Origin: Clostridia bacterium | GTDB lineage: Bacteria; Bacillota; Clostridia; HGM11514 | Length of the DNA stretch: 6,903 nucleotides | Direction of reading: 5' to 3' | Assembly (NCBI GenBank): GCA_900757255.1 | Contig: CAAENE010000132.1 | Location: 1-6,903, forward strand | Shown: positions 1 through 6,169 of the stretch, in pieces | How the letters are laid out: every line of letters begins with the position of its first letter | Numbering within the stretch: position 1 is the stretch's first letter | Notes under the pieces: generated by a model | The model's input: the letters and a program-made list of their open reading frames with translations, nothing else | What the model was told of the DNA's origin: nothing | Database searches by the model: none | Made by a program: the position numbers and the translations under genes

Positions 1-729
1 ATAAATGAAACTTATAATGAAAATACGGTTGTGGAGGCCATTGCTACTGCTCTGGATAATTTTTACACCAACTTGATTAAAAAAGTGGACAGCCTAAATG
101 TCAAAGCTGTCATGAAACGCAAAAACCCATACCTATTCCGTGCAAAAGCCATGAACGGCGCGGCGCAGATTATAGAAGCTATCCTTGCTGCATTTATATC
201 ATCATCAGAAGAAACCATTTTTGGCAATGTGTTTTTTGAGCCGATTGCAACCGCTGCAGCACAGGGGCAGAAAGCCCTGGCAGAGGGCGTGGATATTATG
301 GTAGAACGGGATAATACTATTTACGCCATTGCTGTGAAATCGGGAACCAGCGTTTTCAATGCGGATAGCCGCAAGAAACAGGAACAGAACTTTATGGCAG
401 CGAGCAAATTGGCACAGCAGGCAAAGAAACGGTTTGTACCGATTGTAGGATATGGCTATGGAAAAAAGAAAATGTCAAACCGAGGCTTGCCTAAATTTTA
501 TATGGAACTGGCCGGAAAGGACTTCTGGACAGAACTGACCGGGGATGAGGAGTTTTACATAAAACTAATCCGTTTCATGGATAAACTGCCTGAAAAATAT
601 GTGGAGGATTTTGACGCATCCTATCAAAAGGCAGCGAACAGGTTGGTGAAGGAATTTACACAGGAATTTTGTCTTGAAGATGGAAGTATTGATTGGGAAA
701 AACTTGTAGAGTTTAATTCGGGGGACTAA
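1..729 (+). CDS. PmeII-family type II restriction endonuclease (5' end off window)
   Basis: Likely a type II restriction endonuclease that cuts unmodified foreign DNA. The frame is open from base 1, and the in-frame GTG at base 31 has no ribosome binding site, so I treat the gene as cut by the window edge; few residues should be missing. Numbering from the GTG, the family-typical block KRKNPYLFRAK is at residues 29-39, SSSEETIFGN at 57-66, GVDI at 86-89 and AVKSG at 101-105. This suggests a PD-(D/E)XK-like site using E60 or E61, D88 and K103, with the usual acidic residue before the lysine replaced by Ala101. The motif ELTGDEEFYIKLI follows near residue 166. The family was recognised from memory of these motifs. 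No methyltransferase is visible, so the partner should lie upstream. hamA begins 22 bases after the stop, suggesting co-transcription. The recognition site cannot be told from the sequence. Confidence 0.8.
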   Translation: MNETYNENTVVEAIATALDNFYTNLIKKVDSLNVKAVMKRKNPYLFRAKAMNGAAQIIEAILAAFISSSEETIFGNVFFEPIATAAAQGQKALAEGVDIMVERDNTIYAIAVKSGTSVFNADSRKKQEQNFMAASKLAQQAKKRFVPIVGYGYGKKKMSNRGLPKFYMELAGKDFWTELTGDEEFYIKLIRFMDKLPEKYVEDFDASYQKAANRLVKEFTQEFCLEDGSIDWEKLVEFNSGD

Positions 730-751
730 TAACAAATAAGGGGGATTAGGC

Positions 752-1657
752 ATGAGAGAAGCACTGAAAAATGCTGTACATAATGCAATTTGTATTGAAT
801 GTAAGTTGCCACACAGAGAAAGTGGGTTAGATAAATCATGCCTTTCTTCCCTAAATGATTTTTGTTTTAATAACTCCAATCCCCAAGAAGTTGCAAAAAT
901 CATCTATAACGGGATAGTTGAGTTTGCTGTTAATGAATATGAACTTGATTATACTGTGTTGGAACGTGAACAGCGAAAAGCTATTCTTAGCCGTATTCGT
1001 TATACCTCAGAAGCGTCTGACGAAACAAAGTTAAAATACGGTTTTTATGGCGAAGTCCTCTTAGATTTAATTTTGAGGGTATTTTTGAGAACAAGCGTTC
1101 TCGCTGCGCGAGGATACTTTTATTCTCCTATTGAAAACAGTGAAGCAAAAGGGTTTGATGCATTTCATCTGATGGAAAGGGATGGATGTATTGATTTATG
1201 GTTTGGAGAGGCAAAGTTTTACTTACAGTATAAAAGTGCAATAACCCCTGTGTTAGAGAAATTAAGCACATCCATTTCGGATGGATATTTAAATCGCAAT
1301 CTGCTTGCAATTATAAATGAGCGAAATCATATCTCAACTCACACTCCGGAACTTGATGCGCTATTAAATGCTTGGGAAGAAAATCCCGATGTAAATTTGG
1401 CTCAAGAAGTGCAGAAGCGCGGCATACGTCTAATATATCCTATACTCATTGCATACCAAAAAAATACTTCAGATGAGTATCATCAAAGCATAAAGAAATG
1501 TATTGAGCATATTGCTGCGGAATATACTCGGCTCAGTATTACAATACCAGCTTCCTTTGATTATCGGCTGTTTTTTATATTTTTGCCATTATCAGAGGTT
1601 AAGCAAATAAAGGAGAGCGTAATAAAATGGATAGACACACAAGAACCGCTAATATAA
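752..1657 (+). CDS. hamA: Hachiman anti-phage defence nuclease HamA (DUF1837)
   Basis: Nuclease effector of the Hachiman system. In studied systems HamA is held in a complex with the helicase HamB and degrades DNA when the complex senses damaged or phage-altered DNA. The 301-residue protein is of usual family length. A PD-(D/E)XK-type core is visible: GFYGEVLLDLIL at 97-108 (E101), KGFDAFHL at 133-140 (D136) and LWFGEAKFY at 149-157 (E153 and K155). All likely catalytic residues are present, so it should be active. The start is supported by AAGGGGG at 738-744, seven bases before the ATG. The last 31 bases overlap hamB, typical of translational coupling. No signal peptide or membrane segment is seen, so it should be cytoplasmic. 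Base composition is more AT-rich than the upstream restriction gene. The assignment rests on motifs plus the adjacent hamB. Confidence 0.9.
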   Translation: MREALKNAVHNAICIECKLPHRESGLDKSCLSSLNDFCFNNSNPQEVAKIIYNGIVEFAVNEYELDYTVLEREQRKAILSRIRYTSEASDETKLKYGFYGEVLLDLILRVFLRTSVLAARGYFYSPIENSEAKGFDAFHLMERDGCIDLWFGEAKFYLQYKSAITPVLEKLSTSISDGYLNRNLLAIINERNHISTHTPELDALLNAWEENPDVNLAQEVQKRGIRLIYPILIAYQKNTSDEYHQSIKKCIEHIAAEYTRLSITIPASFDYRLFFIFLPLSEVKQIKESVIKWIDTQEPLI

Positions 1658-3927
1658 TAAAAGCGTATTATTTGTATAAGCGCACTTCTGATGCTGCAGC
1701 CTTTGTAAAAGAAGTATGTAACTTTTTTGATTTTATTAAAAATGAACCTATCTCTGAATCGGATATGAACTTTCTTATCTTTTTGGCAAACGAGGCAGGA
1801 ATTCCACAATATTTCGATTTGTTTAAAAGCAAATTTACAGAACGCCGTATATCTGATGAAAACATTAAGACGCTTACTTTAAGCGCGTTATTTCATGATG
1901 CCAGCCTTATCAGGGGTGGTAGCAAATTACATAGATATCAAAAAAATGTTATTGACAGTTTTATAATAGAACAAAAAAACCGTTATGTTTTAACTGCACC
2001 TACGTCTTTCGGTAAAACCTTCTTGGTATATGAAATCATCCAAAAGATGCAGTATAGGAATGTCCTTTTGATTTTTCCTGCAATTAGCCTGTTATCTGAG
2101 AATTATAAACGGTTATGTGAATTAGATAAATTCAAAGATTACTCCATTCATTCATTAAGCGAGGAGGAATTTAACCCGGCTGAAAAGAATATTTTTATTT
2201 TTACACCAGAACGTTTTTTATCCTTTATGGATTCACATCGGCAACTTCATTTTGATTTTGCTTTTATTGATGAGGTTTATAAAATTGATAATAGCTTCAT
2301 TATTGACCAAGAAACATCTGGAGAGAACGAACGAGATACGGCATATCGTTTGGCGTTAGAGTTTATTTGCAAATTGACGGATGATATGCTATTAGCTGGT
2401 CCATATATGGCGCTTCCTCAAGCAGATGCACAGCAAAAGAAATCTTTTAATGATTTTGCAAAAGACAACGGATTTTCTTTTTTGCGGTATAATCAATTTG
2501 AAATTGTTTCAAAAGAGTATAAGACTATCAAGGGGAAACATCAATATTATGTTGATAAAATTCCCATAGAAATCGGTTCTGTAAGCAAGGGACAAAAAAT
2601 TGCTAATATAGTTCGGGCATTAAGTACCCCTGTGGAAAATACGATTATTTATTGTGGCCGAAAAACTGATACAGAAGCATATGCAAAATACTTATTACAG
2701 GATCAATCCCTTATTACATATTTTCAAGAACAATGTTCAGTAATAGAAAGTGAAACATATGAGATTTTTTTAAATCATTTGCAACATACATTTGGTGATG
2801 ACTGGATTGTATTAAAAGCATTGAGAGGAAGGATAGGTATTCATCATAGCCTTATTCCGAAGTATATTCAGAAAGAAATTATAAGCCTATTTAACAACGG
2901 GGCGTTATTATGTCTTTTCTCGACAACAACCATTACGGAAGGTGTGAACACATCAGCAAAAAATATTATTATCACATCAAATAAAAAAGGCATTAAGCCT
3001 CTGCGGCAATTTGATGCTAAAAACATAGCCGGCCGTGCTGGCAGATTTAATCGACATTATTCCGGAAGGGTCATTGATTTAAACAATGATTTTGAGAATA
3101 TTGTTAATGGACAGCCTGAAGTGTTGGAACATAAGAACTATGATATTAATTCACCTAAAACAGATGTTGACTACCAGATAACAAAAGATAAATATTTGTC
3201 TGAAAGCGAGCATCGTGACAAAGAAACTATTGAATCTCAAATTATCGCATCTGAGATTCCAGCAGATGTTTTTAATTGTTTCCGGGTTGTTGGGCCAAAG
3301 GATAAACTAACACTTTACGGGTATATTTCGCGTATGCCGTGGTGGTTTGCGAATGAAATTAACCAGGTATCTGTAGAATTGGCACAAAGTAAGGCACGCA
3401 GTTTATATTGGGATGGATTCCAAAAAATTATAGAGTTAATTTTTCCGATAGTACACGAAGATAAACTCAAACGGCTTATTTCTGTCCGAACGGGGCAGCA
3501 GCAACGATATTCTCTTATTACTGTGTTATTAAGTTCATACCTTGAAGGCGGATTCATTTCGATGGTTCGTTTTTATACAGATAGACAAGACCATCCTAAA
3601 ACCAAAGATGAAGCGGTTCGGACAGTAGCAGACTTTGTTTATAATGTTTTCAAATATCATTTAGTAAAATATCTTGGCCTTTTTGATATTTTGTATCGAT
3701 ATCATATTTCCAAAGTTAAGGGTATTGATATTGAAAATGTTGCAGGATTAGGATTGCTACTTCAAAAATTGGAATATAATGCACTTTCGCCAACGGCTCG
3801 AAAAGTAAGCGATTATGGAGTGCCTTTTAAACTTGTGGACTGCTATGATAGTAAAGGCTATGACAAAGGCAATTTTGACGCTTACGAAAGGTATATTGAT
3901 CGAGAAGTATCCAAGCTTATTCAGTAA
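1627..3927 (+). CDS. hamB: Hachiman defence helicase HamB (SF2, Ski2-like)
   Basis: ATP-dependent DNA helicase partner of HamA; in the family it loads on or moves along DNA and controls release or activation of HamA. The 766-residue protein shows ordered SF2 motifs: Q-like RYQ at 103-105, Walker A APTSFGKT at 124-131 (K130), Walker B FIDEVY ending in D215-E216-V217-Y218, motif IV around IIYCGRKT at 340-347, GIHHS at 404-408 as in Ski2-like enzymes, motif V STTTITEGVN at 432-441, and motif VI NIAGRAGR at 466-473 with the arginine finger region. About 100 residues precede the helicase core, and roughly 290 follow it as a specific C-terminal region. Motif II is DEVY instead of DEAH/DEAD. The start ATG follows AGGAG at 1611-1615 inside hamA. 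It ends with TAA just before a hairpin-rich non-coding region. It is complete, with no frameshift. Confidence 0.9.
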   Translation: MDRHTRTANIIKAYYLYKRTSDAAAFVKEVCNFFDFIKNEPISESDMNFLIFLANEAGIPQYFDLFKSKFTERRISDENIKTLTLSALFHDASLIRGGSKLHRYQKNVIDSFIIEQKNRYVLTAPTSFGKTFLVYEIIQKMQYRNVLLIFPAISLLSENYKRLCELDKFKDYSIHSLSEEEFNPAEKNIFIFTPERFLSFMDSHRQLHFDFAFIDEVYKIDNSFIIDQETSGENERDTAYRLALEFICKLTDDMLLAGPYMALPQADAQQKKSFNDFAKDNGFSFLRYNQFEIVSKEYKTIKGKHQYYVDKIPIEIGSVSKGQKIANIVRALSTPVENTIIYCGRKTDTEAYAKYLLQDQSLITYFQEQCSVIESETYEIFLNHLQHTFGDDWIVLKALRGRIGIHHSLIPKYIQKEIISLFNNGALLCLFSTTTITEGVNTSAKNIIITSNKKGIKPLRQFDAKNIAGRAGRFNRHYSGRVIDLNNDFENIVNGQPEVLEHKNYDINSPKTDVDYQITKDKYLSESEHRDKETIESQIIASEIPADVFNCFRVVGPKDKLTLYGYISRMPWWFANEINQVSVELAQSKARSLYWDGFQKIIELIFPIVHEDKLKRLISVRTGQQQRYSLITVLLSSYLEGGFISMVRFYTDRQDHPKTKDEAVRTVADFVYNVFKYHLVKYLGLFDILYRYHISKVKGIDIENVAGLGLLLQKLEYNALSPTARKVSDYGVPFKLVDCYDSKGYDKGNFDAYERYIDREVSKLIQ

Positions 3928-3968
3928 AAATACCACATATACCTTCTGCCACTCCCCAAACCGCCCAG

Positions 3969-3996
3969 GTGTTTGCGTATTCCCATTCGCAAACAC
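3969..3996. repeat. Perfect 9-bp inverted repeat downstream of hamB
   Basis: GTGTTTGCG at 3969-3977 pairs with CGCAAACAC at 3988-3996 around a 10-base loop. No T-tract follows on the plus strand, so it is a weak terminator candidate. It is the first of a series of hairpins filling the gene-free stretch 3928-4263, most of which I assign to the transfer-origin region. Confidence 0.5.
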
Positions 3997-4022
3997 TGCC
4001 CGTTTTCCTGCCAGGCAAAATA

Positions 4023-4053
4023 AGCGTTTCCATCCGGCGAAACGCTCATTTTT
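4023..4053 (+). terminator. Candidate intrinsic terminator after hamAB
   Basis: AGCGTTTC (4023-4030) and GAAACGCT (4039-4046) form a perfect 8-bp stem with an 8-base loop, followed after two bases by five Ts (4049-4053). It lies 96 bases past the hamB stop and is the first hairpin there with a T-tract, so it could end the defence operon transcript. It might equally be part of the structured transfer region. Confidence 0.5.
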
Positions 4054-4074
4054 CCCGCCAGCCGTGCCAGCAGG

Positions 4075-4110
4075 TATAACACACTACACTTTGCATTGCA
4101 AAGTTGTGTG
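4075..4110 (-). other. oriT: pMV158/MobV-type origin of transfer (oriT)
   Basis: On the minus strand, bases 4086 to 4077 read TAGTGTG/TTA, identical to the nick core of pMV158-family (MobV, Mob/Pre) origins; the predicted nick is between 4080 and 4079. As in those origins, the core is preceded by an inverted repeat (ACTTTGCA at 4088-4095 and TGCAAAGT at 4097-4104) and by GCACACA on the distal side, and is followed by TAC. The core, arm positions and flanks match my memory of pMV158, although the stem bases differ. MobV relaxases bind this hairpin, nick the core and lead one strand into a recipient. No relaxase is encoded in the window, so mobilization would need one elsewhere. Confidence 0.72.
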
Positions 4111-4111
4111 C

Positions 4112-4161
4112 CAAAGGGGTACCCTTTGAAATCCCCGGTTTTGCCTATGCCCCGGCAAAAC
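4112..4161. repeat. Two further hairpins beside the oriT
   Basis: CAAAGGG (4112-4118) pairs with CCCTTTG (4122-4128) around GTA, and GTTTTGCC (4138-4145) pairs with GGCAAAAC (4154-4161) around an 8-base loop. They lie on the distal side of the oriT nick core. Relaxosome origins often contain extra inverted repeats for relaxase or accessory protein binding; that role is inferred. Confidence 0.5.
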
Positions 4162-4163
4162 AC

Positions 4164-4208
4164 AAAAAAGAACCGTATATCCGTCAGACAGGAATACGGT
4201 TCCTTTTT
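4164..4208. terminator. Strong, probably bidirectional intrinsic terminator
   Basis: GAACCGTAT (4170-4178) and ATACGGTTC (4194-4202) form a perfect 9-bp stem, extended inward by TCC/GGA with one bulged A, leaving an 8-base loop. An A-run (4164-4169) precedes it and five Ts (4204-4208) follow, so it can work on both strands. It would insulate the small gene at 4264 from hamAB transcription. Confidence 0.75.
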
Positions 4209-4237
4209 GCCCCTTTCCAATCGCAAATCAATATGAT
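4207..4237 (+). promoter_or_regulatory. Weak candidate promoter for the small gene
   Basis: TTGCCC (4207-4212) and TATGAT (4232-4237) resemble -35 and -10 boxes, but the 19-base spacing is longer than ideal. The position between a terminator and the next start codon is right. The -35 overlaps the end of the terminator. Confidence 0.35.
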
Positions 4238-4263
4238 AGCCTGATATGGGAAAGGGGGTGAAA

Positions 4264-4617
4264 ATGATGAAACGGAAGAAGATTCCGCAGGGTACCGCAG
4301 TAGTATTTCTTGAAACTGATACAGAAAAGTCTGGGGCGATGATTCCGGAAAATATGTCGGCAGTTCAGAAACAAGTGTATTTAGGAATGTCAAAAGAAGA
4401 ACAGGAAAAAATTATGGCAGGTTATGGAACCATTGTTGCCGACCTTGAAACCGGGGAAACTATTTGCGAGTTCAACATGGAAAATTACCAGCCGCCCGAT
4501 TGGGCGATAGAGGAACTTGCAGATCTTCTGTTGCCGGAGATTGAAAAATTCTATTCCAACGAAGAAAACCGGCGCAAATATGAGGAATGGAAAAAGCAAC
4601 TGGATGAAGGCAAGTAG
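4264..4617 (+). CDS. Small acidic protein of unknown function
   Basis: I do not recognise a family. The 117-residue product has a basic start (MMKRKK), a middle with alternating hydrophobic residues (GTAVVFLETDT, then GTIVADLETGETI) and an acidic, Lys/Glu-rich C-terminal helix (EKFYSNEENRRKYEEWKKQ) that may be coiled. No signal peptide, membrane segment or catalytic motif is seen; it should be soluble and cytoplasmic. I chose the ATG at 4264 (4267 is equally possible) because AAGGGGGTG at 4252-4260 is a near-consensus ribosome binding site; the in-frame ATG at 4246 lies upstream of that site and has none of its own. The gene sits alone between two terminators, beside the oriT, so it is probably part of the mobile-element backbone or an accessory gene. 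Codon use and composition resemble the restriction gene more than hamAB. Confidence 0.75.
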   Translation: MMKRKKIPQGTAVVFLETDTEKSGAMIPENMSAVQKQVYLGMSKEEQEKIMAGYGTIVADLETGETICEFNMENYQPPDWAIEELADLLLPEIEKFYSNEENRRKYEEWKKQLDEGK

Positions 4618-4628
4618 ACAGAGCAAAG

Positions 4629-4660
4629 GCCGGGGTGTTTGCGGACGCCCCGGCTCCTAT
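4629..4660 (+). terminator. Intrinsic terminator after the small gene
   Basis: GCCGGGG (4629-4635) pairs with CCCCGGC (4648-4654), extended inward by a T-G wobble and a G-C pair, giving a GC-rich 9-bp stem with an 8-base loop. The stem begins 12 bases after the stop codon. The following TCCTATCTCTT is only loosely T-rich, so strength is uncertain. Confidence 0.6.
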
Positions 4661-4698
4661 CTCTTAATACTATTATTGTATCGCCCATAGAAACCGTT

Positions 4699-4830
4699 CT
4701 AATTTATTACTACCATATGCACCGTACTTTTGCTTGTTCCGAACTTTTTAGCGGTATCCCGGACAGTTGCACCTGTCTTTATGATATAGTCGGCAAAAAC
4801 TTTCGCTCTTTCTTCTATGTAACCGTTCAC
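4699..4830 (-). pseudogene. spoIIID: Truncated spoIIID (sporulation transcription regulator), 3' part missing
   Basis: SpoIIID is a small DNA-binding regulator of the mother cell during sporulation, normally about 80-95 residues. This minus-strand frame of 43 codons starts at GTG (4830-4828), seven bases after a GAGGGGG ribosome binding site, and begins VNGYIEERAKVFADYIIK. It continues with the helix-turn-helix TVRDTAKKFG, then TSKSTVH, all strongly SpoIIID-like. Directly after STVH the expected KDVTERLP is replaced by MVVIN and a stop. The other two frames do not restore homology: one stops at once and the other reads GSNKLERFLWAIQ. So this is truncation at a junction and not a simple frameshift. 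The DNA-binding helix remains but the C-terminal basic region is lost, so function is unlikely. The rest may lie elsewhere in the genome, across an inserted element. Confidence 0.8.
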
Positions 4831-4861
4831 AGACTTTCCCCCTCATACAATATCTTTTGAT

Positions 4862-4890
4862 AATATATATGAGAGGATTTTTTAATTTAT
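4862..4890 (-). promoter_or_regulatory. Possible relic sigma-E-like promoter of spoIIID
   Basis: On the minus strand, ATA (4890-4888) is followed after 16 bases by CATATATAT (4871-4863), resembling the sigma-E pattern of ATA and CATACA-like boxes at similar spacing. It lies about 30 bases upstream of the spoIIID start, and spoIIID is known to be sigma-E-driven in Bacillus. The region is AT-rich, so chance is possible. Confidence 0.3.
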
Positions 4891-4900
4891 TCTAAAACAA

Positions 4901-4939
4901 AGCGGATAAACAGAACTTGATTGTTTTCTGAGCGGATAA
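4901..4939 (+). promoter_or_regulatory. Direct repeat pair, likely operator of the ATPase-TOPRIM operon
   Basis: AGCGGATAA occurs at 4901-4909 and again at 4931-4939, exactly 30 bases apart (about three helical turns). One copy is just upstream of the -35 box and the other lies in the -35/-10 spacer. This placement suits a repressor or activator contacting one face of the DNA. The regulator is not identified. Confidence 0.45.
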
Positions 4940-4949
4940 GTGATATACT
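4921..4949 (+). promoter_or_regulatory. Sigma-A-type promoter for the ATPase-TOPRIM operon
   Basis: TTGTTT (4921-4926) and TATACT (4944-4949) are separated by 17 bases. Transcription would begin near 4956, giving a leader of under 20 bases that includes the GAGGTG ribosome binding site (4963-4968) before the ATG at 4974. Confidence 0.65.
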
Positions 4950-4973
4950 ATAGCTGAGAAATGAGGTGGGAAA

Positions 4974-6158
4974 ATGAAAATCAAGCAAATTCGGGTAAAG
5001 AATTTTAAAAGCTTTGGAGATCAGACAATATCGTTTGAAGACTTCACCCTGCTGGTCGGAGCTAACGCGGCCGGCAAATCAAATGTGATAAATCTGTTTC
5101 GGTTTTTAAGCGACATGGTTCAGTATGGCCTGGATAACGCCATATCCTTACAGGGCGGGCTGGATTATCTGCCAAACGCTTCGATAGGACGTGAACAACC
5201 GATTCTGTTTCATTTCGAACTGGAAGGTGCGCCCTATACCTCCTGGACGGAAGGCGCCGAAAGGCTTCAATATTGTTTTGAACTGCTGCCAAACAAAAGG
5301 GGAGACGGATATCAAATCACTAAAGATATTTTCCAGATTTATCGCGGCAAAGAATATGTACTGCTGAAAAAAGAACAGAACGGCTATCAGGTTCGCTTTA
5401 CTGATAAAATGGATACCCATACAAGCCTTATGGAATCCATTGCCAAAAGCATGAAATCCAAAATGCAGACGGAAAAACAATATCATGAACTGATACTAAA
5501 CAAAGCCGGCAGTTATTTCCCTTCCCTTTTAAATTTCCCCCGCTTAGTCCGGCTTTATGATTTTGACCCGACTCTTATGAAGCAGTCCAGTCAGATAGCG
5601 TCGGTACGCTTTTTAAAAGAGGACGGCTCTAATCTGGCAAATATTTTACAGCGGATTTTAAAGGATAAGGATAAACGTACTGTCATGACCAATCTGCTTC
5701 GGGAATGTCTGCCCTTCGTGGAGGGCATTGAACCAGTCAAGAATTTCGACCAGTCCATTTCCTATAAAATAAAAGAAGTCTATCACAACAAAACCTTTCA
5801 CTCTAATTTTCTCTCTGACGGGACGGTAAATATCCTTGCGCTCATTACCGCTCTTTATTTTGAAGAGGACCCGGATATTATTATTATTGAAGAGCCGGAA
5901 CGCAATCTGCATCCCAAGCTGATGGCAAAAATCGCGGAAATGGCAAAGGAACGGTCGGAACAAAAACAAATCATTATCACAACCCACAACCCGGAATTTG
6001 TGAAATATACCGGGCTGGGCTCCCTGTTGTTTGCAAAACGCAGCAGAAGCGGATTTACCCAAATAACAAAACCGGCGGATAACAAAAGCGTCAATATATT
6101 TCTGGAAAATGAACTGGGGCTGGAGGATTTGTTTATCCAGGATATTTTGGACGAATAA
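4974..6158 (+). CDS. AAA_21/ABC-type ATPase, probable defence ATPase
   Basis: A 394-residue RecF/SMC-like ATPase. Visible motifs are an N-terminal strand typical of the group (IKQIRVKNFKSFGD), Walker A GANAAGKS at 29-36, the ABC signature-like FLSDGTV at 279-285, Walker B DIIIIEEPE at 301-309, and the H-loop TTHNP with H338. Between them is a long insert (about 60-270) in place of a true coiled coil. Such proteins dimerise on ATP and act with a nuclease or effector partner. The next gene, 11 bases downstream, encodes a TOPRIM-like protein, so the pair resembles split OLD-family systems (ATPase plus TOPRIM), as in PARIS-like or COG4637-DUF4276-type pairs. All ATPase motifs are intact. The start is fixed by GAGGTG at 4963-4968 and a good promoter just upstream. 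The exact anti-phage role is inferred from family and context. Confidence 0.85.
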   Translation: MKIKQIRVKNFKSFGDQTISFEDFTLLVGANAAGKSNVINLFRFLSDMVQYGLDNAISLQGGLDYLPNASIGREQPILFHFELEGAPYTSWTEGAERLQYCFELLPNKRGDGYQITKDIFQIYRGKEYVLLKKEQNGYQVRFTDKMDTHTSLMESIAKSMKSKMQTEKQYHELILNKAGSYFPSLLNFPRLVRLYDFDPTLMKQSSQIASVRFLKEDGSNLANILQRILKDKDKRTVMTNLLRECLPFVEGIEPVKNFDQSISYKIKEVYHNKTFHSNFLSDGTVNILALITALYFEEDPDIIIIEEPERNLHPKLMAKIAEMAKERSEQKQIIITTHNPEFVKYTGLGSLLFAKRSRSGFTQITKPADNKSVNIFLENELGLEDLFIQDILDE

Positions 6159-6169
6159 GGGGGCGGCAG

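Noticed and set aside
3815..4129. Plus-strand frame overlapping the end of hamB
   Set aside because: It starts inside hamB in another frame, lacks a ribosome binding site and runs through the hairpin array; a chance frame.
3921..4226. Minus-strand open frame of 101 codons over the oriT
   Set aside because: It uses a non-ATG start without a ribosome binding site, crosses the strong terminator and every hairpin, and its product matches no family I know.
4207..4237. Riboswitch or leader-peptide control in front of the small gene
   Set aside because: The leader is too short and shows no known aptamer features; only the simple pairing with the ribosome binding site is supported.
4639..4860. Plus-strand 73-codon frame
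   Set aside because: It is antisense to the spoIIID remnant, begins inside the terminator loop and has no ribosome binding site.
4929..4940. Resemblance of TGAGCGGATAA to the E. coli lac operator
   Set aside because: Only half of the operator is matched and its symmetric other half is absent; the direct-repeat arrangement is a better explanation.
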